Below, in pieces: positions 23,880 through 33,296 of a DNA stretch of 64,000 nucleotides. The position numbers and the translations under genes were made by a program. Numbering within the stretch: position 1 is the stretch's first letter; the number at the start of each line of letters is the position of its first letter. Source of the DNA: Bacillota bacterium (GTDB taxonomy: Bacteria > Bacillota > Clostridia > Lachnospirales > Lachnospiraceae); contig JAEWCQ010000014.1 of NCBI GenBank assembly GCA_023390555.1, positions 62,001 through 126,000 on the forward strand, read 5' to 3'. Under the pieces are notes generated by a model that was not told where the DNA came from, searched no databases, and worked only from the letters and a program-made list of their open reading frames with translations.

Positions 23880-25338
23880 AATCAGCCAGTCGGAAGTCCA
23901 AATCAGAGAAGAGCGACTGGGTTCAATTACAGGCTATGAGGGTTCTGCGCTGGGACTGTTAAATCAGGCAAGAAGCGGATGCCTGAAAGACCGGTCCAGA
24001 GGATTCAGCCAGTGCATTGGCTGCAGTTCCGGAAATGCGTTCTGCCAGTTGTCCGGAATCCGGGATGCGGCAGTCATCAATCATGCACCGATTGGCTGCA
24101 GCGGTGATTTCCCGGCCTTTGACTTTATCAACCGGGTGGGGCTGCAGGATTACGGCATTCAGGATTATGTACAGAATTTTTACAGTACGAATCTTACAGA
24201 AAAGGACACGGTTTTCGGCGGTCTCAATAAGCTGAGAAATACGATCCTTGCGGTATATCAGAAGGCATACCCGAAGGCAATCTTTGTGACCACTTCCTGT
24301 GTCTCTGGAATCATAGGCGATGACGTAGATTCCATTACAGAGCAGATGACGGAAGAACTGGGAATTCCGGTTGTCAGCTGCTTTTGCGAAGGTTTCCGTT
24401 CCAAATTATGGACGACCGGATTTGACGCAGCCTTCCATGCCGTACTCAGAGGGATCGTGAAGCCTCCGAGAAGAAAGACCAACAAGGTCAATATTATCAA
24501 TTTCTGGGGGACGCATATTTTTGATGATCTGCTGAACGAACTGGGATACGAAGCACAGTATGTGGTTCCCTATCAGAGCGTGGAAGAGCTGGAATATATT
24601 TCAGAAGCAGCGGCATCGATTCAGGTATGTGCAACACTTGGTTCCTATCTGGGCGCTGCACTGGAGCAGCTCTATGGGGTTCCGGAAATCAGATTCGCTC
24701 CGGCATACGGGGTGAAAGGAACCGATATCTGGCTGCGGGAAGTAGGCAGAGTATTGGGAAAAGAAAAAGAGACAGAGGCTGTTATTGCAAGAAGGCATCA
24801 GGAAATTGCTCCAAAGCTCGAAGAATACAAGGCAAAACTTGCAGGGAAAAAAGTCTATGTATCAGCGGGAGCTGCTTTTGGGCATGCGTTGCTTGCATTG
24901 CTGAATGATCTTGGAATGGAAGTGCAGGGAGCCTCCATCTATCACCATGATGCGTTCTATGACAACCACGATGCTGCGTCTGATGCGCTTGCAAATACCG
25001 TTGAACTGTATGGAGATATCAGCAGCTACCATGTCTGCAACAAGCAGACGTATGAGATTGTCAATATACTCAGCAAGCTGGATGTAGATATTCTGATTGC
25101 AAGACATCCGGGCATCGTAGTCTGGGGAGCTAAGCTTGGAATCCCGACGTTTATCATGGATGATGAGCAGTATGCATTCGGGTATCAGGGGATTCTGAAT
25201 TATGCCGAAAAGATACTGGATACGCTGGAATCCATTGAATTTACAAAAAATCTGCAAAAACATGCCCGGATGCCATACACAAAATGGTGGCTTGCGCAGA
25301 AAGCAGATGCGTTTTTAGGAGGTAAGGCAAATGTCTGA
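23866..25338 (+). CDS. Nitrogenase component 1-like protein, alpha (NifD/NflD-like)
   Basis: A 490-residue member of the nitrogenase/oxidoreductase component-1 superfamily. Cluster-ligand Cys appear retained: Cys50/Cys53 in QCIGC, Cys78 in HAPIGCSGD and Cys145 in TTSCVSGIIGDD, matching the three P-cluster ligands of NifD. Cys255 in IQVCATLGSYLG aligns by eye with the FeMo-cofactor ligand (NifD Cys275), but the region equivalent to NifD His442 reads IPTFIMDDEQYAFGYQG with no His. It is therefore probably a group IV-type homologue, not a dinitrogen-fixing enzyme. It overlaps the beta-like gene by 8 bp. The substrate is unknown. Confidence 0.82.
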   Translation: MSAIKISQSEVQIREERLGSITGYEGSALGLLNQARSGCLKDRSRGFSQCIGCSSGNAFCQLSGIRDAAVINHAPIGCSGDFPAFDFINRVGLQDYGIQDYVQNFYSTNLTEKDTVFGGLNKLRNTILAVYQKAYPKAIFVTTSCVSGIIGDDVDSITEQMTEELGIPVVSCFCEGFRSKLWTTGFDAAFHAVLRGIVKPPRRKTNKVNIINFWGTHIFDDLLNELGYEAQYVVPYQSVEELEYISEAAASIQVCATLGSYLGAALEQLYGVPEIRFAPAYGVKGTDIWLREVGRVLGKEKETEAVIARRHQEIAPKLEEYKAKLAGKKVYVSAGAAFGHALLALLNDLGMEVQGASIYHHDAFYDNHDAASDALANTVELYGDISSYHVCNKQTYEIVNILSKLDVDILIARHPGIVVWGAKLGIPTFIMDDEQYAFGYQGILNYAEKILDTLESIEFTKNLQKHARMPYTKWWLAQKADAFLGGKANV

Positions 25339-26650
25339 TTACATACAAAATCCAAAATACAGTTGTGCATTGGGAGCACAGCAGACGGTAATTGCCATAC
25401 CAAAGGGAGTGCCTATCGTACATGCCGGTCCCGGCTGCAGCGTAAAAATATCCGGATTTTTTGACAGAGGGCAGGGCTATGCCGGCGGGAATACGGTACC
25501 CTGTACCAACGCCAGCAGTGAAGATGTGGTGTTCGGCGGGTCAAATAAGCTGGAGAAACTGATTGAATCTACGTTTAAAATCCTGGATGGAGATATTTAT
25601 GTTGTACTCACCGGATGTACCTCAGATGTAATTGGAGACGATATTGCGAGTGTGGTCAAGGACTTTCAGGAAGACGGAAAGCCTGTTGTGTATGTGGAAA
25701 CAGGAGGTTTTAAAAGCAATAATTATGTCAGTCACAGCCGTGTTGTAAATGCGGTGATTGACCAGTACGTAGATCGATTTTATGAAAAAAGAGAAAAGAC
25801 TGCAGGTCTTGTCAATGTCTTTGCCTCGATCCCTGATCAGGACCCGTACTGGGAAGGAAATCTGGAAGAATTGAAACGGATTCTGGAGGGAATCGGCCTG
25901 AACGTAAATATACTGTTTGGAGCAAAATCAAAAGGAGTGGAGGAATGGAAAACCATACCGGATGCAGAATTTAATTTGGTGGTCAGCTCCTGGGCGGGGC
26001 TTGAAATAGCGGAGCATCTGGAAAAAAAGTACGGTACGCCATATCTGCATTTCCCTTATTTCCCGATCGGAGGGCAGCAGACGGTAAGTTTTCTGAATCA
26101 GATAACGGCATTTACCGGAATCGGCAGAGAAAGGGCGGACCGTTTTATTCAGGAGGAAGAAGACAGGTTTTATGCATATCTGGAAAAAATGGCTGATTTT
26201 ATTCTGGAATTTAAATACGGACTCCCGAGAAAGTACTATATCGTGCTGGATGCCTCCTACGCGGTGGGTCTTTCAAAATTTCTTCTGAATGAACTGGGAA
26301 TTCTTCCGGGAAAAATCTATATCACAGATGGTACGCCGGAACAATATCGGGATGGTATCGAAGAGGAGTTCCGAAACATATCAGAATACCGTCAGGCAGC
26401 AGTGGAATTTGAAACCGACGGCGGCAGGATCATTGAGGAGATAAGGGCGGATGAAAGAAGAAGCAGAACGATTGTACTTGGAACAGCATGGGAAAGCCCG
26501 CTTGCAAAAGAAATCAACGCGGATTTTCTAATTGTCGGCGTACCGCTGACATACAAACTGGTATTAAACAGCGCATATGTCGGGTTCAATGGAGGACTTC
26601 ACATCATGGAAGAAATTTATAACGGAGTGTTACACACTTATAGAGCATGA
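25331..26650 (+). CDS. Nitrogenase component 1-like protein, beta (NifK/NifE-like)
   Basis: A 439-residue partner of the preceding gene, translationally coupled. Cys12 (YSCALGA), Cys36 (HAGPGCSVK) and Cys96 (LTGCTSDVIGDD) are placed like the three P-cluster ligands of the beta subunit. The VVFGGSNKLEKLI segment is also typical. Shorter than true NifK and lacking its N-terminal extension. Together the two genes would form an alpha2-beta2 protein with inter-subunit iron-sulfur clusters. An electron-donating NifH-like ATPase is required by every characterised relative but is not encoded in this window. Confidence 0.82.
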   Translation: MSDYIQNPKYSCALGAQQTVIAIPKGVPIVHAGPGCSVKISGFFDRGQGYAGGNTVPCTNASSEDVVFGGSNKLEKLIESTFKILDGDIYVVLTGCTSDVIGDDIASVVKDFQEDGKPVVYVETGGFKSNNYVSHSRVVNAVIDQYVDRFYEKREKTAGLVNVFASIPDQDPYWEGNLEELKRILEGIGLNVNILFGAKSKGVEEWKTIPDAEFNLVVSSWAGLEIAEHLEKKYGTPYLHFPYFPIGGQQTVSFLNQITAFTGIGRERADRFIQEEEDRFYAYLEKMADFILEFKYGLPRKYYIVLDASYAVGLSKFLLNELGILPGKIYITDGTPEQYRDGIEEEFRNISEYRQAAVEFETDGGRIIEEIRADERRSRTIVLGTAWESPLAKEINADFLIVGVPLTYKLVLNSAYVGFNGGLHIMEEIYNGVLHTYRA

Positions 26651-26687
26651 GAGAGAATTGGTGTTCAGATAAAAGGAGGAGAAAAGC

Positions 26688-28328
26688 ATGAATAAAAAAT
26701 TTATTTCAACATTCTTAACGTTCGTTCTTGCAGCCGGTCTTTTGACCGGATGTTCCAGCAGCAATTCGGTACAGACAGAAACAGCAGGTACCGGAACCGA
26801 AGTTGAGTCAGCGGATAAACATACATTGACCGTGGCATTGAGTGAGGCTTTTAATGCATTAGATCCGATTCACGGTTACGCAACAGAGACCGATGCGGTG
26901 TTAAACAACATTGCAGAGGGGCTCTTCTATTATGACCACGATGGTGTCGTTCAGCCATTGATTGCAGAAAGTTATACCCAGCCGGATACGACGACTTACG
27001 TCTATAAAATAAGAGATGATGTGAATTTCTCGGATGGAACACCGCTGACCGTAGATGATGTTGTTTTTTCACTGGAGAGGCATAGGAGCACCGAGAATCC
27101 ATCCGAACTCGGATGGATGTTTTCCAATGTCGATACAATCACAAAGTCAGGAGACTGGGAGGTAACCATTAAGCTCAAACAACCCGATCCTGTATGGCAG
27201 GATACACTGGCAACATCAGCAGGTCTGATTATCAGCAAAGCGTATTTCGAAGCGCACGAAGATAATTTTGGCACGCCGGAAGGCGGGATTCTCGGCTCGG
27301 GACCATACGTTCTTTCGAACTGGTCTGCCGGAAATGAAATTGATCTGGAAGAGAATGATAACTACTGGAACAAAGATACACAGCTTGATTTTACAAAACT
27401 GGTATTTAAAATTATTCCGGATGAAACCGTCCGCAACGAGGCGCTGCAATCCGGCCAGGTAGATTTTATTTTCGGACCTTCTGTGGATTCGATTGAAACA
27501 TTGGAAGCAGATAAGAACATCAATATCAGTCAGGTGGATACGTTCTTATCCTGGTTTGTATCTTTTAATACTTCCCGTGAGCCATTGAATGACGTAAATG
27601 TAAGAAAAGCGATTTCCTATGCAATTGATAAAAAGAGTATCGTTGACAATGTATTTAAGGGCTATGCAGAAGTTCCGAATGCCCTGCCGTTTGGAGAGAG
27701 CATCGTGGCAGCCGATGTAGACAATAAAGCCTCCTGGGATACATATTACAAAAATGTAAAAACATATGACTATAATCTGGATACGGCGAAAGAATATCTG
27801 CAAAAATCGTCTGTACCGGATGGATTCAGTACCACACTTGCCTATGTGGCAGATAACTCGGTGCAGGAGACAGTGGCGCTTGCCATACAGCAGAATCTTG
27901 CAGATCTGAATATCAATGTGGAACTGGTAGCGACTCCGTGGTCTCAGTTAAATGTCTACCGCTATGGGGGCTCGGAGACCCGCGATTATGATCTGATGCT
28001 TACGATATGGGGCTCCGATTATCCGGACCCAACCGGAACCATTATTCCGATGTATGATTCTGCAAATATCGTTGCAGGAGGTTCTAACTGGGCAGAGTAT
28101 CGGAACGATGCATTTGATCAGCTGATCGATCAGCAGGCGGCTGCGGGAACATCCGCCGACCGGGCAAACTATTTACAGCAGGCACTTGATATCATTGCAG
28201 AAGATGTTCCTTATATTCCTGTATACAATCCGAATTCCATTTTTGCGACGAACAGCAGAATTGCATATTCATTTTCAAGCAGTGCATTGTATAACATCTT
28301 CTTCAAAGATTTTAAACTGGCAGATTAA
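26688..28328 (+). CDS. ABC transporter substrate-binding lipoprotein, peptide/nickel type (SBP_bac_5)
   Basis: A 546-residue lipoprotein. The signal has the lipobox LLTGC with lipidated Cys22. Family 5 features: LTVALSEAFNALDPIHGYATETD, LLEFNDGTPL-like FSDGTPLTVDDVVFSLER, LGSGPYVL, and VRKAISYAIDKKSI. Such proteins bind di/oligopeptides, nickel chelates, opines or glutathione outside the membrane. The ligand cannot be read from sequence, but linkage to the nitrogenase-like pair suggests it feeds that enzyme its substrate or a metal chelate. Start follows AAAGGAGGAGAAAAGC. Confidence 0.9.
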   Translation: MNKKFISTFLTFVLAAGLLTGCSSSNSVQTETAGTGTEVESADKHTLTVALSEAFNALDPIHGYATETDAVLNNIAEGLFYYDHDGVVQPLIAESYTQPDTTTYVYKIRDDVNFSDGTPLTVDDVVFSLERHRSTENPSELGWMFSNVDTITKSGDWEVTIKLKQPDPVWQDTLATSAGLIISKAYFEAHEDNFGTPEGGILGSGPYVLSNWSAGNEIDLEENDNYWNKDTQLDFTKLVFKIIPDETVRNEALQSGQVDFIFGPSVDSIETLEADKNINISQVDTFLSWFVSFNTSREPLNDVNVRKAISYAIDKKSIVDNVFKGYAEVPNALPFGESIVAADVDNKASWDTYYKNVKTYDYNLDTAKEYLQKSSVPDGFSTTLAYVADNSVQETVALAIQQNLADLNINVELVATPWSQLNVYRYGGSETRDYDLMLTIWGSDYPDPTGTIIPMYDSANIVAGGSNWAEYRNDAFDQLIDQQAAAGTSADRANYLQQALDIIAEDVPYIPVYNPNSIFATNSRIAYSFSSSALYNIFFKDFKLAD

Positions 28329-28352
28329 ATACAGCGGAAAGAAGGAAGCAGA

Positions 28353-29303
28353 ATGTTACGTTATATCTTGAAAAAAACAGTTCAGCTGGTGCCGGTACTG
28401 CTGGTTGCGACCATTCTGATCTTTGCCATGATAAAGGCCTGCGGGCTAAATCCGGTTCTTGCTACGCTGGGAGGGGGCCGCCTCTCCCAAGCGGTGCTGG
28501 AGAATAAAATGGCAAAGTACGGATTGGATCAGCCGCTTCCGCTGCAGTATCTTTACTGGCTTAAAAATGTACTTACCGGCAATTTCGGTTCCAGTGTAAA
28601 ATATAAAACGGACGTCCTGACTTTAATAAAAGAAAGTCTTCCGGTCACATTGGGACTCGTCCTGTTCAGCTTTTTTACAGCACAGATTACAGCTGTCCTG
28701 CTTGGAATACTTGCTGCTGTCAAACAAAATACCATAGTGGACAAGGGCATAACGATTCTGACGCTTTTGTTTTTTTCCACTCCGGTTTTTTTCAGCGGAA
28801 TTCTGATCATTTTCTTTCTGGCGCATTTTGCCCCGAATTATGCTTTTACCGGAAGTTATCATAACTTTAGAGAGTATCTGCTGAGACTCGCACCGGCAGT
28901 TCTGGTTCTCTGTTTCCAGCAGATTGCCCTGATTACGAAAATAACAAGAAGCAGTATGATTGACCAGCTCAATTCCGACTATATTCTGATATTGAAAGCA
29001 AAAGGGCTGAGTAGAAATAAAATTATTTTCAAGCATGCGTTGAAAAACGGGATCATTCCTGTAATCACCATTTCCGGCATCCAGTTCGGTGCCCTGATTG
29101 CCGGAAGTGTCATGGTAGAAAATCTCTTTTCCCTTCCGGGGCTGGGGCGACTTCTCATACAGTGCATACTGGTTGGGGATGCAGCGGTAGTGCAGGGAGT
29201 TACACTGCTTATCGTTGCAGTATTTTTACTGACAAATCTGATCGTAGAAACGCTTTATGCGGTGATCGATCCAAGAATCCGGAATCATGAGGCAGGCGTA
29301 TGA
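28353..29303 (+). CDS. ABC permease, DppB/OppB type
   Basis: A 316-residue permease. The family opening MLRYILKKTVQLVPVLLVATILIFAMIKAC is clear, with the usual GLDQPLPLQYLYWLKNVLTGNFGSSVKY loop and six membrane helices. The EAA-like loop reads ...ILILKAKGLSRNKIIFKHALKNGIIPVITISGIQFG. It pairs with the next gene, which overlaps by 4 bp. Part of the importer in the nitrogenase-like operon. Intact and of normal length. Confidence 0.92.
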   Translation: MLRYILKKTVQLVPVLLVATILIFAMIKACGLNPVLATLGGGRLSQAVLENKMAKYGLDQPLPLQYLYWLKNVLTGNFGSSVKYKTDVLTLIKESLPVTLGLVLFSFFTAQITAVLLGILAAVKQNTIVDKGITILTLLFFSTPVFFSGILIIFFLAHFAPNYAFTGSYHNFREYLLRLAPAVLVLCFQQIALITKITRSSMIDQLNSDYILILKAKGLSRNKIIFKHALKNGIIPVITISGIQFGALIAGSVMVENLFSLPGLGRLLIQCILVGDAAVVQGVTLLIVAVFLLTNLIVETLYAVIDPRIRNHEAGV

Positions 29304-30193
29304 AAAATAGGATAAAACAACATCGAAATCTATTCAGTCTGACCACAATTATAACAGCTTCTATTTTAATTATTCTGATACTGGCAACGATTCTTGCACC
29401 GGTACTAGCGCCTTATGATTCACAGAAGATGGATCTGGGAAATACCCTCAAAGGATTTTCACTGCAGCACCTGCTTGGTACGGATAAGGCAGGAAGGGAT
29501 ATTTTTTCCAGAATTCTCTTTGGCGGCAGGACAACACTGCTCAGCGGACTGGCAGTCGTGGGAATTTCCATCCTGATTGGCATACCGGTCGGACTTGCAG
29601 CCGGTTACTATGGAGGGAAAGCGGACTGGATCATTTTGAAAGTATGGAGTATCATCCTGTCATTTCCCGCTATTTTACTGGCCTTTGTTCTAATGATGAT
29701 TATCGGAAAAGGAATTGTGCCGGGTATCCTAGCGCTGGGAATTGTCTATATTCCGATGATCTCCAGACTCACCAGATCTCTTACATTAATCGAAAAAAAT
29801 AAAACATATGTAGAGGCAGCCAGGGTTCTTGGATATTCTGATGCCAGGATATTGTTCTTTCACATACTCCCGAACTGTCTCAGTACCATATTTGCGGAAC
29901 TGACGCTGGATCTTGCGTATGCAATTTTGGATCTGACGGGTCTGAGCTTTCTGGGACTCGGAGTTCAACCACCCATGTCGGACTGGGGTTACATGCTTGC
30001 AGACGGACAGAAGTTTCTGACGACACAGCCCCTGCTCGCAGTCATTCCGGGTATTTGCATCATTCTTGTGGTGATATCACTGAATCTTCTCAGTATGGAA
30101 ATTCTGGCTTATGTCGATCCCAAGCAACGCAGATTCACTTCATTCGCAAAACAAAAAAAGTGGTTGGCAAAAAAAGAAAAGGCGGTGGGATGA
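29300..30193 (+). CDS. ABC permease, DppC/OppC type
   Basis: A 297-residue permease with a short cytoplasmic N-terminus, then first helix ILIILILATILAPVLAPYD. The classic HLLGTDKAGRDIFSRILFGGRTTL is present, and the EAA loop ARVLGYSDARILFFHILPNCLSTIF. LTGLSFLGLGVQPPMSDWGYMLADG is nearly invariant in this family. It forms the second half of the channel with the preceding gene and is followed without gap by the first ATPase gene. Confidence 0.92.
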   Translation: MKNRIKQHRNLFSLTTIITASILIILILATILAPVLAPYDSQKMDLGNTLKGFSLQHLLGTDKAGRDIFSRILFGGRTTLLSGLAVVGISILIGIPVGLAAGYYGGKADWIILKVWSIILSFPAILLAFVLMMIIGKGIVPGILALGIVYIPMISRLTRSLTLIEKNKTYVEAARVLGYSDARILFFHILPNCLSTIFAELTLDLAYAILDLTGLSFLGLGVQPPMSDWGYMLADGQKFLTTQPLLAVIPGICIILVVISLNLLSMEILAYVDPKQRRFTSFAKQKKWLAKKEKAVG

Positions 30194-31159
30194 ATGGAAC
30201 GCATTCTTGAACTGAAAGATCTGCAGGTGGATCTGCTGACTGAGAAGGGAATCGGAAAAGCGGTCAGAGGGATGAATCTTACGCTGGACAAAGGCGAAAT
30301 ACATGGAATTGTGGGAGAAAGCGGCTGCGGAAAAACAGTTACAGCCAAGTCAATTCTCCGGCTTCATGATGAAAAAAAGACCGAATACAGAGGCTGTATT
30401 CTCTATGGAGATCAAAAGACCAGTCTTCTGGAACTGACAGAAAAGAGCATGAACCGTTATCGGGGAAAAGAAATTGCCTATGTTCCCCAAAATCCCATGA
30501 CTTCATTCGATAATCTTTATACCATCGGAGAACAGATTGCAGAGACCATGCGGCAGCATCTGAAATTATCCGCAAAAGATGCCTGGGCAAGAACACTTGT
30601 CCTGCTGACTCAGGTGGGTGTGACACCAGCAGAAAAAAGAGCATTGCAATATCCCTATGAGTTCAGCGGCGGGATGCTTCAGCGTACCATGATTGCACTT
30701 GCAGTCTCCTGTCATCCCGGTATTCTTATCGCAGACGAAGCTACGACGGCGCTCGATGTTACCATGCAGGCAAGAGTGCTGAAATTGTTAAAAAGACTGA
30801 GAGATGAAACCGGTATGTCTATCCTGTGCATCACACACAATTTCGGTGTGGTGGCAGAAATCTGCGACAGGGTAACCGTCATGTACGGCGGTACTGTAGT
30901 GGAATCCGGCAGTGTGTCGGATATTTTCAACAGCAGTAAGCACCCTTATACCGAGACTCTTATAAGAAATATTTTAAAATCCGGGGAAAGAAAAGAGCAG
31001 CTTCTTACGATACCGGGAAATCCACCGGAAATCACCGATTTTATGGAAGGCTGCCCCTATGCGGCAAGATGTTTTTACGCAGGCAACGTCTGTTTTAAAA
31101 CTGCTCCGGCACCGAAGGAGGCGCGGGCAGGGCATGTTTTCAGTTGTCACATGAAGTAG
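30194..31159 (+). CDS. ABC ATPase, DppD/OppD type
   Basis: A 321-residue ATPase beginning MERILELKDLQVDLLTEKG. Walker A GESGCGKT, Q-loop VPQNPMTSFDNLY, signature FSGGMLQR, Walker B ILIADEATTALD, H-loop CITHNFGVVAEI. The C-terminal extension carries the oligopeptide/dipeptide transporter signature with paired Cys (GCPYAARCFYAGNVCF), which in relatives binds a [4Fe-4S] cluster. One base after the previous stop. Powers the importer together with the next gene. Confidence 0.92.
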   Translation: MERILELKDLQVDLLTEKGIGKAVRGMNLTLDKGEIHGIVGESGCGKTVTAKSILRLHDEKKTEYRGCILYGDQKTSLLELTEKSMNRYRGKEIAYVPQNPMTSFDNLYTIGEQIAETMRQHLKLSAKDAWARTLVLLTQVGVTPAEKRALQYPYEFSGGMLQRTMIALAVSCHPGILIADEATTALDVTMQARVLKLLKRLRDETGMSILCITHNFGVVAEICDRVTVMYGGTVVESGSVSDIFNSSKHPYTETLIRNILKSGERKEQLLTIPGNPPEITDFMEGCPYAARCFYAGNVCFKTAPAPKEARAGHVFSCHMK

Positions 31160-31181
31160 AAGAATAGAAGGAGGTATGGCA

Positions 31182-32201
31182 ATGGCGGAAAACATTCTGA
31201 CGGTGAAAAATCTGACGGTATTATTTGAAAACAAAAAGAAAAATAAGAAACAAAATCCCTGTGTCACAGCAGTGGATCAGGTATGTCTGTCTGTAAAAAG
31301 GAAAGAGATTTTCGGTATTGTGGGTGAGAGCGGCTGCGGAAAAACGACATTAAGCCGCGGCATTCTGGGATTGATCAAAAATGTCAGGGGGCAGGTTCTT
31401 TTAGACGGTGAAAATATACGGAATCCCGACAGGCGCAAGAGGAGAGCTTTAACAGGAAAAATACAGATGATTTTCCAGAATCCCCTTGCTTCCTTTCATC
31501 CGAGATATACGATACGCAAATCCTTATACGAAGTGGGGAGGGTACATGAGATACCGAAACAGGAAGTTCAAAAAAAGCTGGACGATCTTCTGAAGTATAC
31601 GGGATTGGCAGATTCTCTGCTGAATCATTATCCCGGGCAATTGAGTGGAGGACAGCTCCAGCGTCTGGCAATCTGCAGAGCGTTGATTTTGGAGCCGGAT
31701 GTTCTGGTCGCGGATGAAGCAGTTTCTGCGCTTGATATTTCCATCCAGGCGCATATCCTGAACCTTCTTTTGTATCTTAGGGAAAAGCTGGGAATTACTA
31801 TCGTTTTTATTTCCCATGACCTGAATGTGGTCGAACATATCTGTGATACCGTAGCCGTTATGTATCTCGGAACAATTGTAGAACAAGGGGATAAGGTGGA
31901 ATTATTTGGAAATACAAAGCATCCCTATACAAAACTTCTGATCAGTTCAAAAACAAGAGAAACACCAGATGCAAAGAAAAGTCCGGTGTTTGGTAAAGCG
32001 GATGGGGAGTTTGAAGATGTTCCGAACATTTTTGAAATACCAGTCGGTTGTAAATTTGCGGCCAGATGTCCTCAGTTTGTAAAGGATGTCTGCGATGTAA
32101 AAGAGCCGAAGCTGAAAAAAACGGGAAAGAATCACTATGCTGCCTGTCATTTCGTGACGGAAGATCAAAACGATTACGGAATTTATATGGAAAATATATG
32201 A
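31182..32201 (+). CDS. ABC ATPase, DppF/OppF type
   Basis: 339 residues from ATG 31182, placed 6 bp after AAGGAGGT; ATG 31176 is too close to that site. Walker A GESGCGKTT, Q-loop IFQNPLASFHPR, signature LSGGQLQR, Walker B VLVADEAVSALD, H-loop FISHDLNVVEHI. The C-terminal domain has GCKFAARCPQFVKDVC, the Cys cluster typical of this family. The second ATPase of a heterodimer, so the importer is complete with all five components. Confidence 0.92.
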   Translation: MAENILTVKNLTVLFENKKKNKKQNPCVTAVDQVCLSVKRKEIFGIVGESGCGKTTLSRGILGLIKNVRGQVLLDGENIRNPDRRKRRALTGKIQMIFQNPLASFHPRYTIRKSLYEVGRVHEIPKQEVQKKLDDLLKYTGLADSLLNHYPGQLSGGQLQRLAICRALILEPDVLVADEAVSALDISIQAHILNLLLYLREKLGITIVFISHDLNVVEHICDTVAVMYLGTIVEQGDKVELFGNTKHPYTKLLISSKTRETPDAKKSPVFGKADGEFEDVPNIFEIPVGCKFAARCPQFVKDVCDVKEPKLKKTGKNHYAACHFVTEDQNDYGIYMENI

Positions 32202-32287
32202 GAAGTCGTTTTTCGGCGGTATTTTGGTAACCATATGGCATTTTATGAGTATTGTGTTAATAGAGCAAATGAAATCGAGGAATTGAT

Positions 32288-33103
32288 ATGGGATATTATG
32301 TAACTGTCGAACCGGATGTCTATATTTATGTGGAGGATATTAATCCGACCGGAGATAAAACCATTTTATTCATTCATGGATGGCCTGGAAATCATAATCT
32401 TTTTGAATACCAGTACAATCAGCTTCCGAAATACGGATACCGTTGCGTAGGATTGGATATCCGTGGATTTGGACTGTCGGCAAGACCGTGGAGCGGCTAC
32501 GATTACGATACGCTGTCAGACGATGTCCGGGCGGTTGTGGATGCGTTACAGCTCAGCGACTTTACGCTCGGCGGGCATTCGACGGGAGGAGCAATCGCCA
32601 TCCGCTATATGGCACGGCATAAAGGTTACGGAGTTGCAAAGCTGGCTCTGTTTGCGGCTGCAGCACCCAGTCTGATCCAGCGTCCGAATTTCCCGTATGG
32701 GCTTCCGGAGCAGGCGGTGCTTGATATCATTCGAGGGACATACGAAGACCGTCCGAGCATGCTCCGTGGATTCGGTAATATGATTTTTCACAATTATGTC
32801 ACACCGGGCATATCGGATTGGATTTTTGATCTGGGACTACAGGCATCGAGTTGGGCTACGGCGGCAATCGCAAACACATGGCGGGATGAAGAGGGACTGT
32901 TCAATGACTTGTCGGAGATTCATGTTCCAACTCTGATTCTGCATGGACTGGATGATCAGGTGTGTCTTTATCCGCTGGCTGTGGCACAGGAAAAGGGAAT
33001 TGCGAATGCGAAGCTTGTACCGTTTGAATCATGCGGACACTTTTTGTTTTATGACCAGCTGGAACGTTTTAATAAGGAACTGATGCAGTTTGTCGAACAA
33101 TAA
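32288..33103 (+). CDS. Alpha/beta hydrolase (non-heme chloroperoxidase-like)
   Basis: A 271-residue hydrolase. The HGWPGN oxyanion loop lies at about residues 30-35, RGFGLS at 59-64, nucleophile Ser98 in GGHSTGG (an uncommon variant of G-x-S-x-G with His before Ser), acid Asp in LHGLDDQVC and base His in SCGHFLFY. The triad looks complete. Close in pattern to esterase/haloperoxidase-type family members that act on small esters, lactones or amides. It is the last gene of the nitrogenase-like operon, 86 bp after the ATPase gene, and may prepare or release the substrate. Inference only. Confidence 0.85.
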   Translation: MGYYVTVEPDVYIYVEDINPTGDKTILFIHGWPGNHNLFEYQYNQLPKYGYRCVGLDIRGFGLSARPWSGYDYDTLSDDVRAVVDALQLSDFTLGGHSTGGAIAIRYMARHKGYGVAKLALFAAAAPSLIQRPNFPYGLPEQAVLDIIRGTYEDRPSMLRGFGNMIFHNYVTPGISDWIFDLGLQASSWATAAIANTWRDEEGLFNDLSEIHVPTLILHGLDDQVCLYPLAVAQEKGIANAKLVPFESCGHFLFYDQLERFNKELMQFVEQ

Positions 33104-33106
33104 ATG

Positions 33107-33257
33107 GATGCGGAACAAAAGTGTACGTCCTACACTACCGCATTCTACTGATTCGAGCGTATCGCTTTACACTAAGCTGTACATCTGAATTTTATTCTAT
33201 AGGAAAATCATAACTTTTACACATGAATGTAACAAGGTTTTTCTATAGAATAAAAAA
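33107..33257 (-). repeat. Element B copy 2 (inverted relative to copy 1)
   Basis: Read on the minus strand it follows element B copy 1: TTTTATTCTATAG, CCTTGTTACATT, TTATGATTTTCCTATAGAA, CAGCTT, and at the far end GTACACTTTTGTT. On this strand TTGTTA-17-TATGAT is a fair promoter. It lies directly after the hydrolase gene, so with copy 1 it brackets the nitrogenase-like operon. Confidence 0.72.
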
Positions 33258-33282
33258 ACAGTCACAATATTGTGACTGTTTT
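33255..33282. terminator. 28-nt perfect palindrome (terminator or leader hairpin)
   Basis: AAAACAGTCACAAT is followed directly by its complement ATTGTGACTGTTTT. It may end the hydrolase transcript. It also sits just before GGGGGAG and the 38-aa ORF, in the place the first hairpin occupies in element A. Confidence 0.65.
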
Positions 33283-33296
33283 AAAGGGGGAGAGTT

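Noticed and set aside
23866..26650. True molybdenum nitrogenase (nitrogen fixation)
   Set aside because: No nifH, nifB, nifE/N pair or homocitrate genes are in the window, the proteins are short, and the FeMo-cofactor His position is not His.
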